A stretch of 64,000 nt of DNA from Pedococcus sp. 5OH_020 (GCF_027812955.1 NZ_JAPYZV010000001.1:547769-611768), one strand, 5' to 3'. Shown: positions 49,513-57,418, counted from the stretch's first letter. The notes: a model not told the origin generated them from the sequence alone. A program made the numbers and translations.

Positions 49513-49638
49513 GGTCGGCCAGTTGCTTGGTGTCGTGCGTGGCGGCTCTTGACTTGAATTAGCAACACAACTCGTCGGGCTGCTGGACAGGGGTGGGCGT
49601 CGTCCCATAGCGGCCGTCGTCGGGCTGCGGGGGAGCGT

Positions 49639-49673
49639 GTCAAGGGCGCGCAGCGGCGTAGCGGACCCTTGAC
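49639..49673. repeat. Inverted repeat, candidate rolling-circle origin or operator
   Basis: GTCAAGGG (49639-49646) and CCCTTGAC (49666-49673) are perfect 8-bp arms around 19 nt. The arms are less GC-rich than the surrounding DNA and lie ~350 bp before the Rep gene. Confidence 0.5.
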
Positions 49674-49952
49674 GGCGCGGAGGAGCGGGCCAGAGAGTGG
49701 CGCGGCGGGACGGCGACCGCATAGGTGACCAAACGGCTGATGTTGCTGCCTGGGTATGCGCTGCTGTGATGTGCGTGCGGCGCCTCTGACCGGGGGCGAA
49801 GACAAACACAACAAAACGATGCCCTTGCCCGAGGGCGCTAAGCGAGCCAGGAACGACGAGAGAGCGTTCACGCAGACATCGCAGGGTGACGGGACCACGA
49901 CTGACTGCTCATCCGCAGGGGCACAGGTCGCCCTGATCAACTAACTCACACA

Positions 49953-49981
49953 GGACCGGTCGAGCCAATGGCTCCCGGTCC
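49953..49981 (+). terminator. Hairpin with short T-run inside the integrative element
   Basis: GGACCGG (49953-49959) pairs with CCGGTCC (49975-49981), and GAGCC (49962-49966) with GGCTC (49970-49974), with a TC bulge and a 3-nt loop, followed by TTTCC. It fits an intrinsic terminator for rightward transcription, or a single-strand origin-type hairpin ahead of Rep. Confidence 0.55.
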
Positions 49982-50025
49982 TTTCCGCGTACCGGGGGCT
50001 CCGTTCTCGTTGCTGTGGAGTCATC

Positions 50026-50796
50026 GTGTCGTCGTCGGTCCGTGTGCCGCCTACCTTCTCGGGATGGTCGTTGTCGTTATGTGCCGCTGCCGGGGAGGCG
50101 GGGGGCTGCTTCGTTTCCTCGCGCCAGGAGCGGAGGGGTGGGGGGAGGCGCGGGTCGGCAGCTGATCCTGCGCGGGCCCGATTAGAGGCGGGTCGTCGCG
50201 CCCGTTCGCGGATGCGCCGGTACTGCGCGGCCAACCGGCTAAACCGGCTGGGAACGCTGACGTATCGCGGTGAGGGGTGTCACGACCCAAGGCAGGCGCG
50301 GCGCGATGTGGGTCTGTTCTTCCGAGGGCTGCGGCAGTCGCTTGGTGGGGAGTCGTTCCCGTACGTGTGGGTGCCCGAGTGGCACAAGTCCGGTCATGGG
50401 CTGCATCTGCATTTCGCGGTCGGCAAGTTCGTGCCGCGTGGGCTCATTGAGGAGGCGTGGGGTCACGGCTTCGTGCACATCAAGTTGCTGGGCGATCTCC
50501 CGGCGGGTTCCGGCTCGTTTGCCGAGGCTCGCAAGGCTGCGGGGTACCTGTCGAAGTACGTGGCGAAGTCGTTCGATGATGACCGTGATGGGGTGCTGCG
50601 TCCTGCGGGGCTGCATCGCTTCGATGTGGCGCAGGGCTTCACGCCGCGCACGATCCTGATTCGGGGTGCTACCCGTGCGGAGGTCTTGGAGCATGCGGCG
50701 GGGGCCATGGGCGGGCCACCAGATGTGTTCTGGTCGTCGGCTGAGGTTGAGGGCTGGCAGGGTGCGGCTGCGGTGTGGGTGCAATGGCGCGGCTGA
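50026..50796 (+). CDS. HUH-type rolling-circle replication initiator (Rep)
   Basis: A ~256-aa protein; the start is uncertain (GTG 50026 used; the conserved part begins near 50212, MRRYCAANRLNRLGTLTYRG). It shows the HUH motif as HLHF (~127-130, within KSGHGLHLHFAVGKF) and a downstream GYLSKYVAKSF with Tyr 174 and Tyr 178 as nucleophile candidates. HUH Rep proteins nick one strand at an origin and start rolling-circle replication. It lies in the element next to the recombinase, so it should copy the excised circle. The gene overlaps the next one by 13 bases. Confidence 0.78.
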   Translation: MSSSVRVPPTFSGWSLSLCAAAGEAGGCFVSSRQERRGGGRRGSAADPARARLEAGRRARSRMRRYCAANRLNRLGTLTYRGEGCHDPRQARRDVGLFFRGLRQSLGGESFPYVWVPEWHKSGHGLHLHFAVGKFVPRGLIEEAWGHGFVHIKLLGDLPAGSGSFAEARKAAGYLSKYVAKSFDDDRDGVLRPAGLHRFDVAQGFTPRTILIRGATRAEVLEHAAGAMGGPPDVFWSSAEVEGWQGAAAVWVQWRG

Positions 50797-51077
50797 CCGG
50801 AGAGGAGTTGGCGGCGTGGGTCGCTGCGTCCTGTGCTCGGTCGGGGGTACCGGTGTTCGTTACCGATTCCTCGACGCTGAGCCAGGTGGGCAGGCTGGTG
50901 GGCGGTGGTCGGGGAGGGCCCGCACGGCGCGCCAGCGCCGAGGACCCGCCGCGACGGCGCTCACAACCGCCAGTGGATCTCGACGCGGGACGGGTCGATG
51001 CTGCGGGCTCCCATCGTGCCGGGACGGATGATCACGTGGTCCACGAGGGCTCGGACGATGGCGGCCTGTTGGCCTAG
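50784..51077 (+). CDS. Small hypothetical protein, 3' end antisense to the recombinase gene
   Basis: A 97-aa protein from ATG 50784: MARLTGEELAAWVAASCARS then GVPVFVTDSSTLSQVGRLVG, a compact helical/strand start, and a polar acidic tail. Proteins with this start occur beside Rep and serine recombinase genes in other small actinobacterial elements, as far as I recall. Codons from 50961 on are the complement of the recombinase 3' end (117-bp convergent overlap), so the tail may be constrained by that gene. Function unknown. Confidence 0.55.
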   Translation: MARLTGEELAAWVAASCARSGVPVFVTDSSTLSQVGRLVGGGRGGPARRASAEDPPRRRSQPPVDLDAGRVDAAGSHRAGTDDHVVHEGSDDGGLLA

Positions 51078-52358
51078 CGGCATGTCGCCGCTGCCCCATG
51101 CGGCGCGTAGGGCGCTGGCGTTTCCCATGTGGCCGGCGATCACGGTCGAGCCGGCCTGCTGGACCTGTCTGCGGCGGTTCGCGATGAGTCGCGCGTCGAG
51201 GGTTTGTCGGGCGGCTCGCCACTCCGGTCGGGTGAGTTCGCCTGCGGCCCACATCTCGGCCAGCTCCTCCAGCTTCGCGGCGTCGGCGGCGATGGACTCG
51301 CTCAGGGCCGCGCTGCTCTCGTCCGCCCGATGGCGTCCGTCGATTGCCGCCGCAAGTTCCGGAGTGTCGAGCCGGTACAGGATGGCATCGACGACCAGTT
51401 CCTCAACGGTTGCACTGATCATGGTTCCGCCGCAGCCCCCGAAGTCCGGTCCGGAACGGCACATGTACCGGCGACGGTTCCGGCTCTGCCCGGTGACCAT
51501 CTTCGCCCCACACCTGCCGCAGCGACAGAGACCCGAGAGCAGGTAACGGCGAGGGGTTCGGTTGGTGCGCCGCGACGGGTCACTCAGAAGCGCGAGGATC
51601 TGGCTGTGTTCCTCCTCGGTGATGATCGCGGGCCACACCGCTTTGCCGATGACCTGCCCTTGGTGCTCGCGGAGCCCGGCAATCCGTGGCGACTTCAGCA
51701 GATTCCGCAGGGTCGGCGTGCGCCATTCCTTGCCCATGACGGTTCGCACGCCGCTGTCCTGAAGCCAGGTCGTCAGGCTGGTCAGCGGCTCACCTGCTAG
51801 GAGTCGCGATGCCAGGTCGCGAATGACTGCCGCCTCGGCCTCGTCCAGGGTGACTCGATCTGCTTGGTACCCGTACGCCCGAGGTCCACCACCGGACGGC
51901 TTACCGGCTTGGGCGAGTTCCAACTGCTTGCGCTTGGTCCGGCGTGACTTGGCGTCCGACTCGTTAGCGGCCACAGCACCCATCAAGCGCGCCACAAACA
52001 GTCCGTCGCTGCTTCCCAGGTCGAACTCCCCGTGCAGGGTCACCACGTCACCGACCCCGGCTCTGGCGCAGACGTCGGCGAACTCTTCAAGTTCGATGGG
52101 CCTTCGGTGCAGCCGGTCCATGTGCCAGACCAGCACCGCATCGGCTTGCCGGTCGCGGATCGCGTCGAGCATCGCCCGGTACTGCGGACGGGTCTTGCCG
52201 TTGTAGGCCGACACGTCGTCGTCGACGAACTCGGCAACGACGGGCCATCCACGTCGCTGAGCCTCCGCTCGGCAGTCGGCGAGTTGGCGCGTGACGCCGC
52301 CCCCTTCCCCGGTGCGGTCCTGGGAGATGCGGGCGTAGATGACTGCATGCTTGGGCAT
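50961..52358 (-). CDS. Large serine recombinase (integrase)
   Basis: A 465-aa recombinase. The resolvase-type catalytic domain (~1-150) has Ser12 in IYARIS and the Arg-containing LVWHMDRLHRR. The recombinase domain follows (YGYQADRVTLDEAEAAVIRD). The zinc ribbon CRCGRCGAKMVTGQSRNRRR plus YMCRSGPDFGGCGG carries the cysteines. The C-terminus has a coiled-coil-like helix. It should catalyse attP x attB integration at the cpaF P-loop codons. The start is 22 bp from the attR core. Confidence 0.95.
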   Translation of the reverse strand: MPKHAVIYARISQDRTGEGGGVTRQLADCRAEAQRRGWPVVAEFVDDDVSAYNGKTRPQYRAMLDAIRDRQADAVLVWHMDRLHRRPIELEEFADVCARAGVGDVVTLHGEFDLGSSDGLFVARLMGAVAANESDAKSRRTKRKQLELAQAGKPSGGGPRAYGYQADRVTLDEAEAAVIRDLASRLLAGEPLTSLTTWLQDSGVRTVMGKEWRTPTLRNLLKSPRIAGLREHQGQVIGKAVWPAIITEEEHSQILALLSDPSRRTNRTPRRYLLSGLCRCGRCGAKMVTGQSRNRRRYMCRSGPDFGGCGGTMISATVEELVVDAILYRLDTPELAAAIDGRHRADESSAALSESIAADAAKLEELAEMWAAGELTRPEWRAARQTLDARLIANRRRQVQQAGSTVIAGHMGNASALRAAWGSGDMPLGQQAAIVRALVDHVIIRPGTMGARSIDPSRVEIHWRL

Positions 52359-52364
52359 GGGGGC

Positions 52365-52370
52365 AGACTA
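52365..52370 (-). promoter_or_regulatory. Predicted leaderless -10 element of the recombinase, next to attR
   Basis: On the minus strand TAGTCT ends 6 nt before the ATG at 52358. The attR core begins 11 bp further upstream, so the -35 region lies in or beyond the core and differs between integrated and excised states. Confidence 0.5.
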
Positions 52371-52376
52371 GCAATT

Positions 52377-52386
52377 AGCGGGCAAG
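52377..52386. repeat. Right attachment site (attR core)
   Basis: AGCGGGCAAG, 9 of 10 bases identical to attL (47741-47750). After it the interrupted cpaF frame continues with ACC ACC CTG CTG AAC (TTLLN). Confidence 0.75.
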
Positions 52387-52479
52387 ACCACCCTGCTGAA
52401 CTGCATTGCCTCGGCCATCCCGCCGCGCGAACGCGTCGTGACGTGCGAAGAGGTGTTCGAGCTACCAAGGGCGAAATAA
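52381..52479 (+). pseudogene. cpaF: Internal fragment of the second cpaF with a second breakpoint
   Basis: Starting with the GK codons, the frame reads TTLLNCIASAIPPRERVVTC and EEVFEL, the normal CpaF sequence after the P-loop. It then leaves the family after EL, near 52463, and stops at TAA 52477-52479. The Asp box, His box and C-terminal domain are absent here and not found anywhere to the right in the window. So the gene has a second disruption ~80 bp from the element. Confidence 0.88.
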
Positions 52480-52920
52480 ACACAGATGTGCCTCGACGGG
52501 CTTAGAGCTGTGTTGTGGGATCTGTCGGCAGCGGCAGCGTAAGGCAGACGGCACTAGTAGATCCAGAACTACCCCCGCAGCGTCGGTCATCGTTGGTGAC
52601 GTTGGCTGAGGGGCTGTGGCCTGCAAAAACGGCTCGCGAGGCGTCGGTCAGCGTTGGCACCCGCTGGTGGTCTTGCGGACTTTTTGCGGACTGCTCAGGA
52701 GTCCGGCTCCAAGACGGGGCCATCGTCCCGAGGTAAGCCGCTCGTCGGGACACAGTCGGTGGCTCCGCCCAGCGGTCGTTCGGATCCAGGTCTCCAACCG
52801 AGGAGGCCATTCGCTCCGCCAAATTCCCGGCGGTTGCCTTCGGCCCGTGGCCGGCGCAGTCATGCGTGGAGGCTCAGAGTTTTCGTCGTGACGGAGCGAT
52901 ATGTCCTATCTGGCGTCAGC
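52480..52920. other. Non-coding stretch before hsdR with direct repeats
   Basis: About 440 bp. A 17-bp unit beginning GCGTCGGTCA occurs at 52580-52596 and 52641-52657 with one mismatch. Two closely spaced TTGCGGACT copies lie near 52673-52691, and CGGACT/AGTCCG arms enclose 7 nt just after them. No convincing gene; it may hold the left end of the second accessory segment and the hsd promoter. Confidence 0.5.
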
Positions 52921-55704
52921 ATGCTGGCTATCGTGACTCCCGTGGGGGAACTCGACGGCGCGGCGAGGCTCGCAGCTGAGCAGCGGGCCCGGGTGGTCAT
53001 CGACCGCCAGCTGACCAGCGCGGGCTGGGCGGTCCAGGACAAGAAGGACCTGAACCTGTTCGCCTCCGACGGCGTGGCCTGCCGGGAGGTGGTCATGAAG
53101 GCCGGCCACGGTCGGGCCGACTACGTCCTTTACGTGGACAAGAAGGCCGTGGGCGTCATCGAGGCCAAGCCGGAGGGCACCGCTCTTTCCGGGGTCGAGT
53201 GGCAGTCAGGCATGTACGCCGAGGGCCTTCCGACGGACGTGCGGCTCCGCGCGCTGACCGTCGACGGACGTCTCCCATTCGTGTTCGAGGCAAGCGGCAC
53301 CGAGACCCACTTCACCAACGGCTACGACCCCGACGCCCGAGCACGACGACTGTTCAACTTCCCCAGGCCGGGCACGCTGGCCAAGATCCTCCGCGACGCG
53401 GAAGCCGACCCAGACCAGCCGACGTGGCGCGCCAGAGTCCGCCATCTTCCCGAGCTCGACACCCGGCCGCTGCGCCCCGCTCAGATCACCGCCATCGGCG
53501 GCATCGAGAACAGCCTCATCAACCAGCAGTTCGACCGGTCGCTGGTGCAGATGGCCACCGGCGCCGGCAAGACCTTCACCGCCGTGACCACCGCCTACCG
53601 GCTGCTGCGATTCGGCGGGTTCCAACGGATCCTGTTCCTCGTCGACCGCAACAACCTCGCCGAGCAGACTCTCGCCGAGTTCCAGAACTACCGGACGCCT
53701 GGCGACGGCCGGCGGTTCACCGAGATCTACGGCGTCGACAAGCTGTCCTCCGCCGGCATGCTCCAGTCCTCCAGCGTCGTCGTTTCGACCATCCAGCGCG
53801 TCTTCAAGGCCTTGGAGAACGAAGAGGTCACCACTGGCGATGACCCCGGCCTCGATGACTACGTCCCCGACGCACCGGTAGCGGTCGCGTACAACCCCGC
53901 GATGCCGCCGGAGACGTTCGACCTAGTGATCGTCGACGAGGCGCACCGCTCCATCTACGGGGTGTGGCGCGGCGTCCTGGAGTACTTCGACGCCCACGTC
54001 GTCGGCCTCACCGCCACCCCCGGCAAACAGACCTTCGCGTTCTTCCGCCAGAACCTCGTCTCGGAGTACACCTACCCCCAGTCCGTCGCCGACCGGGTCA
54101 ACGTCGACTTCGACCTCTACCGGATCCGCACGAACATCTCAGAGAAGGGCGCCACGATCGACGCGGGCCTGTTCGTGCCCAAGGTCGACCGCCGCACCCG
54201 GAAGGAGCGCCTGGAGCAGCTCGAGGAGGACTACGAGTACACCCACAAGCAGCTCGACCGGGCCGTCACCGCGAAATCCCAGATCCGCCTCGTCCTGGAG
54301 ACGTTCCGGGATCGGCTGTTCACCGAGATCTTCCCCGGCCGCTCGACCGTGCCGAAGACGCTGATCTTCGCCAAGGACGACGCGCACGCGGAAGAGATCG
54401 TCACCACCGTCCGAGAGGTGTTCGGCAAGGGGAACGACTTCGCCGCCAAGATCACCTACGCCGCCCGAGACCCCAAGGGGCAACTGCAGGCCTTCCGCAC
54501 GTCACCCTCCCTGCGGATCGCGGTCACCGTCGACATGATCGCCACCGGCACGGACGTCAAACCCCTCGAGTGCGTCTTCTTCATGCGCGACGTCCGCTCC
54601 GCGCAGTACTTCGAGCAGATGAAGGGCCGCGGAGCGCGCACCATCGCACCGGCCGACTTCCAGTCCGTGACCCCTGACGCCACCGCCAAGACCCGGTTCG
54701 TCATCGTCGACGCCGTCGGGGTTACCGAACATGACTTCGTCGAACCACCCCTTAACCGAGACAAGGCGGTCCCGCTCAAGAAGCTGCTCGACAAGGCGGC
54801 AGCACTGTCCCTGACCGAGGACGAGACCGCCACCCTCGCCTCCCGCCTGGCCAAGCTGGAGCTGGAGCTCACCCCGCAGGAGCGCGCCGAGCTCGACGAC
54901 GTGGCCGGGGCACCGGTGCGCGACATCGTCCGGGCCCTGGTCGATGCAGTCGACCCCGACACCCAGGCGCACATCGCCGAGGAGGCGACAGATCGTGAGG
55001 CCGCTATCCAGGACGTGCTCGATGAGGCGATCAAACCGCTCGCCGCCAACCCGGAGCTACGGGCGCGCATCCTCGAGCTCAGGGCGACCCACGACCGGGT
55101 CATCGACGAGGTCAACCAAGACACCCTCATCGACGCGCACGGCGTCGTCGACACCACGAGGGCCAAGTCCATCGTCGCCTCATGGACCGCCTACTTGAAG
55201 GAGCACCGCGCCGAGATCACAGCCATCCAGCTTGCCACGGAGGCCAAGGAACGGCGTCTCGCCTTCGCCGACATCCAGGAGCTCGCCGACCGGATCTCCC
55301 GGCCGCCGTACAACTGGACGCCCGATCTCATCTGGGATGCCTACGCCGCCGTCGACGTCGACCGGGTTCGCCACAGCGACCACCACACCCTGACCGACCT
55401 GGTCTCTCTGCTGCGCTATACCGTCGGAGTCGACAAGCAGCTCGTTCCTTACGCCGACCAGGTCCGGGAGCGCTACGCCGCCTGGCTCGCGCAGCAAGCA
55501 CAAGCCGGAACGACCTTCAGTCCCCTCGAAAGGTGGTGGCTCGACCGCATGGTTGGAATAATTGCATCATCCGCCGGCATCACCGCCGACGACCTCGACC
55601 AAGCACCCTTCACCGACAAGGGCGGCATCGACGGAGCCCTACGTGATCTCGGCAATCATGTCGACGACCTCCTCGATCAGCTGAACACGGAGCTTACCGC
55701 GTGA
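52921..55704 (+). CDS. hsdR: Type I restriction enzyme R subunit
   Basis: A 927-aa HsdR from ATG 52921 (MLAIVTPVGELDGAARLAAE); GTG 52942 is another possible start. A PD-(D/E)xK-type nuclease region is near residues 63-84 (GRADYVLYVDKKAVGVIEAK). Helicase motifs are MATGAGKTF (~212), VDEAHRSIYG (~338), GLTATPG, and the late EQMKGRGART. The nuclease-helicase subunit translocates and cuts unmodified DNA in complex with HsdM and HsdS. All key motifs are intact. It overlaps hsdS by 4 bases. Confidence 0.94.
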   Translation: MLAIVTPVGELDGAARLAAEQRARVVIDRQLTSAGWAVQDKKDLNLFASDGVACREVVMKAGHGRADYVLYVDKKAVGVIEAKPEGTALSGVEWQSGMYAEGLPTDVRLRALTVDGRLPFVFEASGTETHFTNGYDPDARARRLFNFPRPGTLAKILRDAEADPDQPTWRARVRHLPELDTRPLRPAQITAIGGIENSLINQQFDRSLVQMATGAGKTFTAVTTAYRLLRFGGFQRILFLVDRNNLAEQTLAEFQNYRTPGDGRRFTEIYGVDKLSSAGMLQSSSVVVSTIQRVFKALENEEVTTGDDPGLDDYVPDAPVAVAYNPAMPPETFDLVIVDEAHRSIYGVWRGVLEYFDAHVVGLTATPGKQTFAFFRQNLVSEYTYPQSVADRVNVDFDLYRIRTNISEKGATIDAGLFVPKVDRRTRKERLEQLEEDYEYTHKQLDRAVTAKSQIRLVLETFRDRLFTEIFPGRSTVPKTLIFAKDDAHAEEIVTTVREVFGKGNDFAAKITYAARDPKGQLQAFRTSPSLRIAVTVDMIATGTDVKPLECVFFMRDVRSAQYFEQMKGRGARTIAPADFQSVTPDATAKTRFVIVDAVGVTEHDFVEPPLNRDKAVPLKKLLDKAAALSLTEDETATLASRLAKLELELTPQERAELDDVAGAPVRDIVRALVDAVDPDTQAHIAEEATDREAAIQDVLDEAIKPLAANPELRARILELRATHDRVIDEVNQDTLIDAHGVVDTTRAKSIVASWTAYLKEHRAEITAIQLATEAKERRLAFADIQELADRISRPPYNWTPDLIWDAYAAVDVDRVRHSDHHTLTDLVSLLRYTVGVDKQLVPYADQVRERYAAWLAQQAQAGTTFSPLERWWLDRMVGIIASSAGITADDLDQAPFTDKGGIDGALRDLGNHVDDLLDQLNTELTA

Positions 55705-56945
55705 GGTCGTGCAGGGCCGGCTGGGAGCAGGTCCCGCTCAGTCGCGTGGCGCCGGAGGTCAAAGGCTCGATCACATGCACTCCCGGGGTCGCCTATGAGC
55801 TGTGGAGCGTTCCAGCGTTTGCGGATGGTCGCCCGGAGATCGTGGACGGCGAACAGGTCGCGAGTGCAAAGCGACCGGTTGAACCTGACGACGTCCTGAT
55901 CTGCAAGATCAATCCCCGCATCAACCGGGTCTGGCAGGTAGGCCCGGCGCGTGGGCGCCCACAAGTGGCGTCGCCCGAGTGGATTACCGTGCGTCCCGGC
56001 GCTGTCGGCAGCGTCGAGCCCGCTTACCTACGCCACTACCTCTCAAGTCCATCGTTCCGCGACTGGATCGTTGGCGAGGTTTCCGGTGTGACCGGTAGCC
56101 ACACTCGGGCGAAGCCCGCCCAAGTGCTGAGCCGGTTGATCCCGGTGCCACCCGTTCTCGAACAGCGTCGGATCGTCGACATCGTCGAAGACCACCTCTC
56201 CCGACTCGATGCCGCGGTGAGCGGGATGAGTACAGCACAACAACGCGTGGTCATGCTTCGTGCAGTCGCGTTCTCGACACTGTTGTCGAGAGGGAAGGCG
56301 TGCGAGGGATCGACCATCGTGTCGCTCGGCAGCATGTCAGACATCGGAACTGGCACTACCCCAAGTAGAGGCACGAAGGCGTTCTACGAGGGTGGAACGA
56401 TCCCTTGGATTACCAGCGGAGACCTCCATCAAGGAGTCGTGACGGATGTCAGGCAGTTCGTCACTAAGAAGGCGCTGCGTGAGACCAGCCTTCGGTTGTA
56501 TCCCAAGGGCACGCTGCTTTTGGCCATGTACGGCGAGGGCAAAACACGTGGGACGTGCGCCGAGCTTGGAGTGGAGGCAACGGTGAATCAGGCATGTGCA
56601 GCGGTTCAATTGAAGGACCAATCGACTGCGCCGTGGGTTCGTGCCGTGTTGGACGCTCAGTACGTCGGGATGCGCGGGATGGCAGCCGGCGGCGTTCAGC
56701 CGAACCTGAACCTGCGGTTGGTTCGCTCGATCGAAATTCCGATGCCCGATTTGACTACTCGTGAGCAACTGTTGGGAGAGCTCAGCGCCATTCTTGACGC
56801 CTCACGGCGCCTCGAGTCGGCCACAGCACCACTCAGATCACGCGCTGGCACGTTGCGCCGAGCGGTTTTGTCGGCCGCCTTCGCGGGCAAGCTCTCTGGG
56901 CGAAGTGCTGACGTAGAGGTCATCGAGGAGTTAGCTGGTGTTTGA
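55701..56945 (+). CDS. hsdS: Type I restriction-modification specificity subunit
   Basis: A 414-aa HsdS with two target recognition domains. The first TRD covers ~5-150. The first conserved helical region is LIPVPPVLEQRRIVDIVEDH (~152-171). The second TRD begins ~210 with IGTGTTPSRGTKAFYEGGTI and ends with IEIPMPDLTTREQLLGELSA, followed by the distal helix ending LRRAVLSAAFAGKLSG. It sets the bipartite DNA target, which cannot be predicted here. The GTG start overlaps hsdR (GTGA). Confidence 0.92.
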   Translation: MRSCRAGWEQVPLSRVAPEVKGSITCTPGVAYELWSVPAFADGRPEIVDGEQVASAKRPVEPDDVLICKINPRINRVWQVGPARGRPQVASPEWITVRPGAVGSVEPAYLRHYLSSPSFRDWIVGEVSGVTGSHTRAKPAQVLSRLIPVPPVLEQRRIVDIVEDHLSRLDAAVSGMSTAQQRVVMLRAVAFSTLLSRGKACEGSTIVSLGSMSDIGTGTTPSRGTKAFYEGGTIPWITSGDLHQGVVTDVRQFVTKKALRETSLRLYPKGTLLLAMYGEGKTRGTCAELGVEATVNQACAAVQLKDQSTAPWVRAVLDAQYVGMRGMAAGGVQPNLNLRLVRSIEIPMPDLTTREQLLGELSAILDASRRLESATAPLRSRAGTLRRAVLSAAFAGKLSGRSADVEVIEELAGV

Positions 56946-56977
56946 TTTGCGCTCCACGTCGGGTGAGCCGAGGCTCC

Positions 56978-57418
56978 ATGACTGCTGAAGGGCAGCCGCT
57001 TGTTTCGCCGGCTTCGGCGCAGCAACTATCTCCGGACAAGGATTTCGACAACATGGTCGACAACCTCTACCACCTCTACGGCGCAGGCGAAGACGAGGAA
57101 ATCTGGGAGCCGAAGACCCTCAGCGCTGACCTCATCGACCCCTCTCAGCTGATTAACGACCCCGATGACGAAGAAGGAGAGGCAAAGGGCGAGGCGATTC
57201 GCGGGGTGCGAGCTGGGACGTGGACGCCACCCTTGTTCTTGATGCACCACACCGACAATGCGCATCCGTTCGTCCTGATCGAGGGCATGCACCGCTACAC
57301 AGCGGCCCACCACGAGGGGGCCGACACCATCGGCGCATGGGTCGCTCATTCCTCCTGTGGCGTCGCAGCCACGGATCCCATTGGCGCAAACACCTCTGAC
57401 TGGCAACCGCATGAGTGA
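56978..57418 (+). CDS. ParB/sulfiredoxin-fold-like protein inserted between hsdS and hsdM
   Basis: A 146-aa protein. ATG 56978 has GAGG ~6 nt upstream; a TTG at 56942 overlapping hsdS is an alternative. The central part has the ParB N-terminal layout: SADLIDPSQLI, then a polar acidic loop, then PPLFLMHH and LIEGMHRYTAAHHEGADTIG, where GMHR corresponds to the GxHR box. No HTH domain follows, so it is a stand-alone ParB/Srx fold. Its stop overlaps hsdM by 8 bases, so it is expressed with the R-M genes. Role unknown: an anti-restriction control or nuclease/CTPase accessory is possible. Confidence 0.7.
   Translation: MTAEGQPLVSPASAQQLSPDKDFDNMVDNLYHLYGAGEDEEIWEPKTLSADLIDPSQLINDPDDEEGEAKGEAIRGVRAGTWTPPLFLMHHTDNAHPFVLIEGMHRYTAAHHEGADTIGAWVAHSSCGVAATDPIGANTSDWQPHE

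Larger units (their letters stand above)
49513..50025. other. Non-coding region of the integrative element with two inverted repeats
   Basis: About 510 bp between the SIR2 and Rep genes. It holds the 8-bp inverted repeat at 49639-49673 and the hairpin at 49953-49981. A 62-codon open frame at 49756-49944 ends 8 bp before the hairpin, but it has no RBS and low-complexity content, so I do not call it. The position just upstream of an HUH Rep gene makes this a likely place for a replication origin. Confidence 0.55.
47745..52386. mobile_element. 4.6-kb integrative element with serine recombinase, HUH Rep and SIR2 cargo
   Basis: Boundaries are set by the split cpaF reading frame and the GGCAAG core at both ends; one core is regained on excision, leaving ~4636 bp. 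Content in order: SIR2-family gene (+), a ~510-bp non-coding region with two inverted repeats, Rep gene (+), a small gene (+) and a large serine recombinase (-) whose start is 22 bp from the right core. This is the build of small actinobacterial integrative or plasmid-like elements; no conjugation genes are present, so any transfer would depend on a helper. Parts of the SIR2 gene are clearly more AT-rich than the backbone. Confidence 0.88.

Noticed and set aside
49756-49944. Possible 62-aa small gene ending just before a hairpin in the integrative element
   Set aside because: No RBS, no protein-like pattern; the terminator-like hairpin is the only support.
50961-51546. Plus-strand open frames antisense to the recombinase
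   Set aside because: They follow the complement of the zinc-ribbon and C-terminal codons; only the 50784 frame has an independent, non-overlapping N-terminus.
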